This document shows, piece after piece, positions 1 to 6,789 of a DNA stretch of 34,005 nucleotides (the stretch's first letter is position 1; the number at the start of each line of letters is the position of its first letter). Below the pieces are notes generated by a model. The model had not been told where the DNA came from. It saw only the letters and a program-made list of their open reading frames with translations, and did no database searches. Made by a program: the position numbers and the translations under genes. The stretch lies in assembly GCA_017416915.1 (NCBI GenBank), contig JAFQAN010000021.1, forward strand, positions 1 through 34,005, given 5' to 3'. This DNA is from Alistipes sp. (GTDB lineage Bacteria > Bacteroidota > Bacteroidia > Bacteroidales > Rikenellaceae).

Positions 1-1
1 A

Positions 2-29
2 ATGGGACGTACGCCTTAGTACTACCCAT
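2..29. repeat. Hairpin unit H1 of the repeat element
   Basis: Outer stem ATGGG (2-6) pairs with CCCAT (25-29). The inner stem is GTAC (9-12) with GTAC (19-22), separated by the loop GCCTTA. A second perfect 8-bp hairpin (GCCGAGTG with CACTCGGC) follows at about 43-61. Confidence 0.7.
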
Positions 30-119
30 CGACGGCATTTTTGCCGAGTGTAGCACTCGGCGCCCTTCTGACACCAAGCCCTTGTCGTGATAGCGGCGCA
101 TCAGCGCCGCCTCAATCAT

Positions 120-162
120 TGGGCTGAATGGAATGTACGCTTAGTACTATCCATCCAGCCCA
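120..162. repeat. Hairpin unit H2 of the repeat element
   Basis: Outer stem TGGGCTG (120-126) pairs with CAGCCCA (156-162). The middle stem is ATGGA (128-132) with TCCAT (150-154). The inner stem is GTAC (135-138) with GTAC (144-147), and the loop is GCTTA. It has the same core as H1 but different outer bases that still pair. Confidence 0.75.
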
Positions 163-626
163 ATCTCTTTATCGGCGACACTGCTGCACCACTCTGACGC
201 CAAGCTGCCCCGCACAGCCCCGCACGACTGAGAATGACTGAGAACGACTGAGAACGCCTGTGTTTTTTAGGGTATCCCGTTGTCTCGCCGTCCCGTCGTC
301 CCGTCGTCCCGCAGTCTTATTGGCGCGCTTCCCAGTCATTCCCAGTCATTCTCAGGCATTCTCAGTCATTCTCAGTCAATCGCGCGCCACCCAGCCATCC
401 CCAGTTAATTGCGCGCGCCACCCAGTCTTTCTCAGTCAATCGCGCGCCCACCCAGCCATTCTCTGTCGTTCAGTTGTCCTGAAATTACCCCGTCTGGTAG
501 CGCAAAAATATCTCTCGCTCTCCTGCTATACAATATATCCCAAGATGCTTCGTTATATGTAGCGTGCAGCGATGATATGACATCTTTCGTTGTATTTTTA
601 TAAATCACTCAAATTTTTTTACTATT

Positions 627-1130
627 ATGAAACAGGTTTTTGGTTTTATTGCTGTGCTTGCTTGCGCAGGTTGCGTGGCGCTGACTGCGGTGTCGTGCGA
701 CAATGAGAAAGAGAGTATTTGGGATGTTCCTTCAACGGATACAGGCGAGTATGCCTTCACTCAGTCGGAGATTGTGGTGGATGTAACTCCCGACACGGAG
801 TCGTTCCGCGTAGAGCTGATATACACACGTACGCCCGAGAATGCGATACCTCTTGATAACAAGGATTTTGTCATATACATAAATCCTGAAAAGTCTTCCG
901 AGAATATCGAAGACTACTACAAGTTTGACTACGTGTATAAGTTTACTCGCGCCGAGGATGGTAGCTACTACTCAGATATTGAGATATATACGGAGAAGAT
1001 TACCGAGGAACTAACTCTATGTTTGGTAGCTCCCGACCCCAACGACCCCACCTACGACGACTACTACTCGCGTAGCGAGACGCCCAGCAAGGAACTTATC
1101 GTAAAGCTGCGTCCTGCGGCAGCTAATTAA
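627..1130 (+). CDS. Putative lipoprotein of unknown function (167 aa)
   Basis: I do not recognise the family. The N-terminus is a hydrophobic signal segment rich in Ala/Cys/Val, ending at a likely lipobox AVSC with Cys24. The residues after it (Asp-Asn-Glu-Lys-Glu) resemble the acidic export signal of Bacteroidota surface lipoproteins. Cys16 in CAGC is an alternative lipidation site. The mature part is acidic and rich in Tyr, Thr and Glu, with no transmembrane segment, and could be a small beta domain. The start follows an A/T-rich leader, as is usual in this phylum. A clear hairpin terminator lies 30 bases after the stop. The last 29 bases of coding sequence before the stop region recur after the next gene (3331-3359), which suggests a past duplication. 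No TAnnTTTG box is obvious upstream. Confidence 0.7.
   Translation: MKQVFGFIAVLACAGCVALTAVSCDNEKESIWDVPSTDTGEYAFTQSEIVVDVTPDTESFRVELIYTRTPENAIPLDNKDFVIYINPEKSSENIEDYYKFDYVYKFTRAEDGSYYSDIEIYTEKITEELTLCLVAPDPNDPTYDDYYSRSETPSKELIVKLRPAAAN
1095..1123 (+). repeat. 29-bp direct repeat, copy A (3' end of the first lipoprotein gene)
   Basis: This segment, from CTTATCG to GGCAGC, is coding here. It is repeated base for base at 3331-3359, where it is non-coding and lies just after the next gene. Confidence 0.9.
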
Positions 1131-1159
1131 ACACTTTTATCCATTAAGTTAGATAGATT

Positions 1160-1195
1160 GGGCTGGCTGAAACTATTTCGGTCAGCCCTATTTTT
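1160..1195 (+). terminator. Rho-independent terminator after the first lipoprotein gene
   Basis: GGGCTG...GTCAGCCC stem with an inner CTGAAA/TTTCGG stem (one G-T and one mismatch), followed by a T-rich tract. Confidence 0.75.
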
Positions 1196-1292
1196 ATCTG
1201 CATCGTACGTGGACACTATTGCCGCTATCACGTACAATTCTCGCGCTTTTACAATTTGTCAGCAAATTTCTGCTTTTCCACGATTTTTTTAT

Positions 1293-1300
1293 TACCTTTG
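1293..1300 (+). promoter_or_regulatory. Bacteroidota -7 box (TACCTTTG)
   Basis: Matches TAnnTTTG and lies 37 bases upstream of the 1338 start. No convincing -33 box is seen at the usual distance. Confidence 0.5.
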
Positions 1301-1337
1301 CATATTAATACGATATTTACTTCGTAAAACTGCATAA

Positions 1338-3326
1338 ATGCGAATAATTATGATGCGCAAAGTAACTACTATTGGATTGAGTGTTGTTTTAGTTATAGCA
1401 ATTTTCATCGTTGCTTGTACCCCCGAAATTGAGATTATACCCAATGATAGTGGTATTGAACAGACCCCCGACACCCCCGACACCCCTGATACCCCCGACA
1501 CCCCTGACACCCCCGACACCCCTGACACCCCCGACACTCCTGACTCCCCTGATACTCCTGACACGCCAATTATGGAGGGTTATCCCGAGGCAGATATGAC
1601 CATTGAGCCGTGGGCGGGCGCGTATGCTGACGATGCGGCAGACGATATTGTTGGCAATAACTCAGACATCTTCCATGAAATGAATAGTTTTACAAATCTT
1701 GTGGTTGTGAGGTACTCGGGTGCAACAGCCGAGGTAACGACGACAAACAGCGATATTGCAATCTACCAACAGGGGGCGTACGTAACTGTTGATATGCAGA
1801 GCAAAGGGGTATCAAATACCGAGATAGTCCTTGTGGGTCGAAGTGGTGATGGCGCTCTGAAAGTCTATTCTGACAGCAAGTATAAGCTATCGCTTTATGG
1901 TGTTGATCTAAGCTCTCAACGAGGCCCTGCCATCAACTCTCAATCTAAGAAGCGAGTGTTCATCAATATCTATGATGGCACGACAAACCGTTTAACAGAT
2001 TGTGCCACCTATGCAGAGGATAGCTACACTATGCCTGGAAGCTTAAACGAGGACCGTAAGGGAGCCTTTTTTGCGGAGGGTAATATCATCGTGGGTGGTC
2101 ATGGAGCATTGGTTGTATCGGGTCGCTATAACCACGCCATAGTGTCGGATGGTTGCTACTATCAGCGTCCTGGGGCTACGGTGGTTGTTGCCGAGAGCGC
2201 TAATAATGGTATTCACGCCAAAGGAGATAGCGATGATGGCACGGGGGTATATATTGCTGGTGGCGTGGTAGATGCCACAATAGGCTCTACGGCGGGTAAG
2301 GGTATTAAGAGTGATATGGATGTTGTGGTTGAGGGAGGCTCTATCAACATAACCACAAGTGGCGATGCTACGTACGATAGCCAGGAGCGCGATACAAAGT
2401 CGGCAGCAGGCATCAAGGCAGACGGAAATATTGATATTCGTGGGGGCAAGATTGCATTGAGCAGCAGTGGCACAGGCGGTAAGGGCCTAAATGCTGATGC
2501 GGATATAATCATCAGCGGAGGTAGCGTCGATGTCGCAACAAGCGGTGGTAAATACACCTATTCGTCGTCGCTAACATCTTCGCCAAAGGGCATCAAGGCA
2601 GATGGCGATATAGTCATCAGCGGAGGAGAGGTTTTGGTAGAGGTTACAGGGCGTAGCGATGGCTCGGAGGGTATCGAGAGTAAGTCCGCAATAACGATAG
2701 AGGGTGGTGAAGTCATCGTCAATGCCTATGACGACGGCGTCAATGCGGCATCTGGCATAACGGTAAATGGTGGTCGTCTCTTTGCACGCGCGACGAATAA
2801 TGATGGTATAGACTCCAATAGTAAGCTGACAATCAACGGAGGTTTGGTTATAGGTGTTGGCGCATCGGCACCCGAGGCGGGCGTCGATGTTGATAATAGC
2901 AACAACTTCATTGTCAATGGGGGTACAATTATCTGCTTGGGTGCATCGTTGCAGTCGGCACCTTCGACGCAGAGCAAGCAATGCTCGGTGGCGTATGGCG
3001 GCATCTTGGCGACAGAGGGTCAGATGGTGGCGCTTCTCGATGCTGCTGGGGAGATACTTTTTACGTTTGAGTATCCGCGTACGATAAGCAATTCAACGCT
3101 GTTCTTTTCTACGCCAGCTATCGTTACGGGCGAGACATATACGCTTAGTGGTAATGGCACGTTGCAGGGATATGTCGATAATTGGTTATACTGGTACTCG
3201 GGTGGTAAGTGGAGTGGTGGCACGGCGATAGGTAGCTTTACGCCAAGTAGCGTGGTTACTACCATAGGCTCATCAATGGGTGGTGGCCCTGGTGGCGGTG
3301 GTCATGGCGGCGGGTGGAGACCATAG
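1338..3326 (+). CDS. Surface lipoprotein with Cthe_2159-type carbohydrate-binding beta-helix domain (662 aa)
   Basis: The signal segment ends in IVAC with Cys27, a lipobox. Residues about 43-77 are a Thr-Pro-Asp tripeptide repeat, probably an extended stalk. The rest consists of short strand-turn repeats such as DIVISGGEV, AITIEGGEV and LTINGG, with alternating GIKADGD and DDGVN turns. These are characteristic of the Cthe_2159 family (DUF4353), a right-handed beta-helix whose founding member binds acidic polysaccharide. The C-terminus is a Gly-rich tail (GGGPGGGGHGGG). The likely role is binding of plant or host glycan at the cell surface; ligand and partners cannot be read from the sequence. 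Starts at 1350 or 1353 would give a more typical signal peptide. A strong bidirectional terminator lies downstream. Confidence 0.8.
   Translation: MRIIMMRKVTTIGLSVVLVIAIFIVACTPEIEIIPNDSGIEQTPDTPDTPDTPDTPDTPDTPDTPDTPDSPDTPDTPIMEGYPEADMTIEPWAGAYADDAADDIVGNNSDIFHEMNSFTNLVVVRYSGATAEVTTTNSDIAIYQQGAYVTVDMQSKGVSNTEIVLVGRSGDGALKVYSDSKYKLSLYGVDLSSQRGPAINSQSKKRVFINIYDGTTNRLTDCATYAEDSYTMPGSLNEDRKGAFFAEGNIIVGGHGALVVSGRYNHAIVSDGCYYQRPGATVVVAESANNGIHAKGDSDDGTGVYIAGGVVDATIGSTAGKGIKSDMDVVVEGGSINITTSGDATYDSQERDTKSAAGIKADGNIDIRGGKIALSSSGTGGKGLNADADIIISGGSVDVATSGGKYTYSSSLTSSPKGIKADGDIVISGGEVLVEVTGRSDGSEGIESKSAITIEGGEVIVNAYDDGVNAASGITVNGGRLFARATNNDGIDSNSKLTINGGLVIGVGASAPEAGVDVDNSNNFIVNGGTIICLGASLQSAPSTQSKQCSVAYGGILATEGQMVALLDAAGEILFTFEYPRTISNSTLFFSTPAIVTGETYTLSGNGTLQGYVDNWLYWYSGGKWSGGTAIGSFTPSSVVTTIGSSMGGGPGGGGHGGGWRP
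1464..1566 (+). repeat. In-frame 9-bp tandem repeat encoding Thr-Pro-Asp
   Basis: About eleven units of the type ACMCCYGAC encode the stalk of the lipoprotein. Unit gain or loss would keep the reading frame. One unit carries Ser instead of Thr. Confidence 0.85.
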
Positions 3327-3330
3327 GGTG

Positions 3331-3359
3331 CTTATCGTAAAGCTGCGTCCTGCGGCAGC
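3331..3359 (+). repeat. 29-bp direct repeat, copy B (non-coding)
   Basis: Identical to 1095-1123. It starts four bases after the stop codon of the beta-helix lipoprotein gene and is followed by another CAGCC-type terminator. Confidence 0.9.
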
Positions 3360-3388
3360 GATTTAGCCCACCTCTATATATAATATAC

Positions 3389-3413
3389 GGGGCTGACCAA
3401 TGCGGTCAGCCCC
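3389..3413. terminator. Hairpin terminator between convergent genes
   Basis: Perfect 10-bp stem, GGGGCTGACC (3389-3398) with GGTCAGCCCC (3404-3413). It sits between the rightward lipoprotein gene and the leftward nagB, so it may serve both. Confidence 0.75.
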
Positions 3414-3448
3414 GTTCTATGTGATGAGCATAATTAGCAGCTTACGCT

Positions 3449-4231
3449 CTACTTGTAGATGCTTTTGAAGTATTTATACGTTGCAACTCTCAACTCCTCG
3501 GCAGCGTCGTCATCACATACGATGATGCCCGCAGGGTGTACCTGCAATGCCGAGAGGGTCCAGCCGTGGTTGTAGCCCCCCTCGACAGCGTGGCGTATGG
3601 CGCGAGCCTTCTTGCGACCCGTAGCCAATATCATCACGCTCTTAGCCGAGAGTACCGTGCCTACACCCACTGTGAGTGCCATGGTGGGTACCTGCGAGGC
3701 GTCGTTATCGAAGAAGCGCGAATTGACGACGATGGTGTCCTGGGTGAGGTGCTTGATGCGTGTGCGTGAGGTGAGCGACGAGAATGGCTCGTTGAAGGCG
3801 ATGTGTCCATCTTCGCCTACGCCACCCATAAAGAGGTCGATGCCGCCCGCAGCCACGATAGCCGCCTCGTAATCGGCACACTCCTTCTCCACATCCTCGG
3901 CATTGCCGTTGAGGATATGCACATTTTCGGGCTTGATGTCGATGTGCTTGAAGAAGTTGTTCCACATAAACGAGTGGTAGCTCTCGGGATGCTCCTCCGC
4001 CAAACCCACATATTCGTCCATGTTGAACGTTACCACATTGCTAAACGACACCTCGCCAGCACGATGCTTCTCGATAAGCGCCTTGTACGTTGCCAGCGGC
4101 GTAGAGCCTGTGGGCAAACCCAATACAAAGGGGGCATCGGTAAGCGCTGCCTTCTTGTTAATCTGCTCCACAATGTGGTTTGCTGCCCACTGGGCAACAT
4201 CCTGACTCGTCTCTTTAATTACTACTTTCAT
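3449..4231 (-). CDS. nagB: Glucosamine-6-phosphate deaminase NagB
   Basis: Cytosolic enzyme converting glucosamine-6-phosphate to fructose-6-phosphate and ammonia, which feeds amino sugars into glycolysis. The 260 aa length is normal for the family. Landmarks include LPTGSTP (phosphate-binding loop, about 39-45), NMDEYVG with Asp72, and [13 protein letters not shown] with Asp141, His143 and Glu148. These match the catalytic residues of the E. coli enzyme at the same numbers. It lies 45 bases downstream of the NagB-like/PIG-L fusion gene on the same strand, so the two are probably co-transcribed in an amino-sugar operon. Nothing looks damaged. Confidence 0.96.
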   Translation of the reverse strand: MKVVIKETSQDVAQWAANHIVEQINKKAALTDAPFVLGLPTGSTPLATYKALIEKHRAGEVSFSNVVTFNMDEYVGLAEEHPESYHSFMWNNFFKHIDIKPENVHILNGNAEDVEKECADYEAAIVAAGGIDLFMGGVGEDGHIAFNEPFSSLTSRTRIKHLTQDTIVVNSRFFDNDASQVPTMALTVGVGTVLSAKSVMILATGRKKARAIRHAVEGGYNHGWTLSALQVHPAGIIVCDDDAAEELRVATYKYFKSIYK

Positions 4232-4276
4232 AACTTTTGGTTTTTAGGTAATGCTTTGTCTTTCAAAGCTATATTT

Positions 4277-6226
4277 CTATATCAGTCGCACGAAAACCTC
4301 AATCGCCTGATACTCTGCCATACCCAAGCGGTCGTAGAGCATCGCCGTATTCTGCGTACGCTCCTCGGCACGTACCCAAAACTCGCGGGTGTCGTTGCCC
4401 TGGAACGGCACGATGTCCTTTTGCGAGAGGTGGCGATAGATGGCGTGGCGCTTCTTGATAAGCTCGTCGGGCGATAGGGGTACTGCCATGTCCACCACGC
4501 CGAGGTTCCACTCCATCCACGCGCCGCGGTAGAGCCATACGTGGCACTCCTTGCGCCACTCGTCGTCGCGCGTAACCTCCAAGGCGCGCCATATAGCCTC
4601 GATGCAGATACGGTGTGTGCCGTGCGGGTCGCGAAGGTCGCCAGCGGCGTATATCTGGTGGGGCTTAACCTCGCGCAGGAGGTTTACGATAATCTCGATA
4701 TCGCGGTCGGTAAGCTCCCCTTTGCGTATCCGTCCTGTCTCGTAGAACGGCATATTGAGGAAGTGGGCGTGGGTGTCGGGGTTGAGACCGAACGAGCGCA
4801 CCGCAGCACGTGCCTCCGAACGACGTATTGCCGCCTTGACGTCGAGTAGCTCACGAGGCTCACGCTCACCGCGCTTCTTGCTCTTAATAACGCTCTCGAT
4901 ATTGGCGTAGATGTCGCCGAGACCTATCTCGCGCGCCATATCCACATTCTGCAATACCACGTCGTCGTGTACTGCCACGCTACCCGAGGTCTGGTATGCC
5001 ACGTGTACGTCGTGTCCGTGTTCTACGAGGCGGATAAACGTGCCACCCATCGAGATAACGTCGTCGTCGGGGTGTGGCGAGAATATCACCACGCGCTTGG
5101 GGTAGGGCTGCGACGGCACAGGACGTGTCGAGTCGTCGGCATTGGGCTTACCTCCTGGCCAGCCTGTGATGGTGTGTTGTAGGTCGTTGAAGACGCTGAT
5201 ATTTATCTTGTCATAGCTGCCACACTTCTCCAAAAGCTCGCCCAACGAGTTCTCGATATAGTCCTTATGCGTAAGTTTAAGTATAGGCTTGTTCACTGCG
5301 CCGCAGAGCCATACCACAGCCTTGCGGACAAACTTGGGCGTCCACTCGCACGGTCCTACAAGCCACGGCGTAAGCTCACGTGTGAGGTTCTGTGCGGCAT
5401 TCTCGTCGATGACAACCTCCATTGCGGGGTGTTCTTGGAGGTGGCTGGCGGGAATCATATCGTCGATGTCGCCCTCGACAATCTTCTGTACCACATTTGC
5501 CTTGTCGTCGCCCCACGCCATAAGCACTATGCGGTCAGCGCGCATAACCGTACCAAGACCCATCGTGATAGCCATCTTGGGGGTGTGGTCGATGCCGCCA
5601 AACTGCTCTGCCTGCACCTTGCGCGAGTTGTACGATAGCTCGACGAGGCGTGTCTGCGACTTAACGTACGAGCCAGCCTCGTTGAAGCCAATCTGTCCCT
5701 GCTCACCCACGCCGATAATCATCAAGTCGATTTTGCGTATCGACTTCTCGTAGGCGGCGCAGTAGTCCGATACCTCGCTCTGAGGGATAGTGCCGTCGGG
5801 GATATGTATATTCTCGGGAAGAATATCGACGTGCTTCAAGAACTCGTCGTGGATGCGGTAATTACGGCTCTGTGGCTCGTTGCTACGGATGGGGTAGAAC
5901 TCGTCCAACGAGAATACCGATACCTCTCTAAAACTAACCTCGCCTGCCTGGTAGCGGCGCACAAGCTCGTTGTAGAGACCCAGCGGCGTACGACCTGTCG
6001 TAAGACCCAATACGAAGGGTGGTACCTCCTCGTAGATGTCGCGTGCTGAGGCATTCTGGCGATGGTTGTTAATCATACGGCAGATGATGTCGGCGACATA
6101 TTTTACCGCCTTGTACTCGCCCTCAAAGACCTTCGTCGGTATCTTCTCGTAGCGCTGCACTATATCTTTGGGTGCGGACTCCTTGATAAGGCCGCCATCC
6201 TTGGGAAGTTTGTACTTGTTGTTCAT
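4277..6226 (-). CDS. NagB-like domain fused to PIG-L (LmbE-like) deacetylase domain (649 aa)
   Basis: Two domains are visible. Residues about 30-290 are NagB-like: LTTGRTP at 75-81, SLDEF with Asp108, and GVGEQGQIGFNE at 172-183. Compared with true NagB, the catalytic Asp and His positions are Gln176 and Gln178, while Asp108 and Glu183 remain. Residues about 375-649 are a PIG-L/LmbE domain with the zinc motif HPDDD at 385-389 and DPHGTH at 533-538. PIG-L enzymes are zinc-dependent N-deacetylases of GlcNAc conjugates. The architecture corresponds to the 'glucosamine-6-phosphate deaminase-like' proteins of Bacteroidota. I infer deacetylation of an amino-sugar substrate and a sugar-phosphate-sensing or non-classical role for the first domain; its exact reaction is unknown. 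It is first in an operon with nagB. Confidence 0.85.
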   Translation of the reverse strand: MNNKYKLPKDGGLIKESAPKDIVQRYEKIPTKVFEGEYKAVKYVADIICRMINNHRQNASARDIYEEVPPFVLGLTTGRTPLGLYNELVRRYQAGEVSFREVSVFSLDEFYPIRSNEPQSRNYRIHDEFLKHVDILPENIHIPDGTIPQSEVSDYCAAYEKSIRKIDLMIIGVGEQGQIGFNEAGSYVKSQTRLVELSYNSRKVQAEQFGGIDHTPKMAITMGLGTVMRADRIVLMAWGDDKANVVQKIVEGDIDDMIPASHLQEHPAMEVVIDENAAQNLTRELTPWLVGPCEWTPKFVRKAVVWLCGAVNKPILKLTHKDYIENSLGELLEKCGSYDKINISVFNDLQHTITGWPGGKPNADDSTRPVPSQPYPKRVVIFSPHPDDDVISMGGTFIRLVEHGHDVHVAYQTSGSVAVHDDVVLQNVDMAREIGLGDIYANIESVIKSKKRGEREPRELLDVKAAIRRSEARAAVRSFGLNPDTHAHFLNMPFYETGRIRKGELTDRDIEIIVNLLREVKPHQIYAAGDLRDPHGTHRICIEAIWRALEVTRDDEWRKECHVWLYRGAWMEWNLGVVDMAVPLSPDELIKKRHAIYRHLSQKDIVPFQGNDTREFWVRAEERTQNTAMLYDRLGMAEYQAIEVFVRLI

Positions 6227-6323
6227 AATATCTCAATAATTCTCGGTTGTAGTAGTTTTCGGTAACTTAAAAAAGGGTGTTGTTGGGCATTTGTAGCCGC
6301 ATATCTTCACTCTTTTAGTGGCT

Positions 6324-6331
6324 CAAAGTTA
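6324..6331 (-). promoter_or_regulatory. Bacteroidota -7 box for the amino-sugar operon
   Basis: Reads TAACTTTG on the minus strand, about 100 bases upstream of the fusion gene start. The remainder of the 6227-6406 gap is A/T-rich with no other clear signal. Confidence 0.5.
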
Positions 6332-6406
6332 CAAATAATATAGTAATATTGTATCGCTTCGAGTCAATTTTTTTTGCTCAATATACCTACTTTTTTCGCC
6401 AAAGCC

Positions 6407-6751
6407 CTACTCGCGCACGTAGTGCGGCATCTCGGCAGGTATCTCCAACGAGAACTCCACTAAGCCCGCTACACATCCGCTATCGTCGTGCCACGGCGTC
6501 TGGTAGATAAGCTTGCGAAGGTCGCGCTTTTGGATGGTATAAGCATTATTCTCGCCATTGTTTATCAGGCGGTCGATAATTTGTCGTGAGCGCTCCGAGT
6601 GGCAGGGGAGCATCGAGCGTCCGCAGACATCGCCATTTACCTCTACCGAGCGGTTGTTTTGGTAGAGGACGATGCCCTCGCGGTCGCATACCGTGATAGC
6701 GCAGGTTTTAAGTGTGTCGCCCCACGGGCAACGTATCTCCGAGAAGTTCAT
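6407..6751 (-). CDS. Small single-domain PAS-like protein (114 aa)
   Basis: The sequence has PAS features: a beta strand with AITVCDREGIVLYQN, then NRSVEVNGDVCGRSMLPCH, and a late strand CVAGLVEFSLEIP. The protein is a lone sensor domain with no kinase, cyclase or DNA-binding part. It holds five Cys and several His residues that could bind a cofactor, but none is assignable. It lies 38 bases downstream of the rel-type gene on the same strand and is likely co-transcribed with it, so a link to stress or redox sensing is possible but not shown. Confidence 0.65.
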   Translation of the reverse strand: MNFSEIRCPWGDTLKTCAITVCDREGIVLYQNNRSVEVNGDVCGRSMLPCHSERSRQIIDRLINNGENNAYTIQKRDLRKLIYQTPWHDDSGCVAGLVEFSLEIPAEMPHYVRE

Positions 6752-6789
6752 AACGAAAGGTTTAAGGTTGTTTTGTATGTTTTTGTCGG

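Larger units (their letters stand above)
1..460. repeat. Structured repeat element, copy 1 (left end may lie outside the window)
   Basis: Non-coding stretch with layered repeats. Two hairpins (2-29 and 120-162) have a GTAC, 5-6 base loop, GTAC core inside a variable outer stem. Each is followed about 56 bases later by a CTTCTGAC-type box (65-78 and 191-204). After the second box come three 10-bp units of the type GACTGAGAAY (about 225-255), five 8-bp units of the type CYCGYNGT (276-315), and then inverted 10-bp units of the type CAGTCATTCY (331-380). Three degenerate units with a 30-bp period and the core GCGCGC follow (about 373-460). The same order is found at 26367-26881. Small open frames here have phage-unlike, low-complexity translations and I do not regard them as genes. 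The terminal inverted box seen on the right of copy 2 is not recognisable here. Confidence 0.8.

Noticed and set aside
260-603. Small rightward frames in repeat copy 1
   Set aside because: Their translations are made of repeat units and the frames do not persist in copy 2, so they are not credible genes.
1292-1564. Antisense frame encoding Gly-Val-Ser repeats
   Set aside because: It is the complement of the Thr-Pro-Asp 9-bp array in the lipoprotein gene; no start context or independent support.
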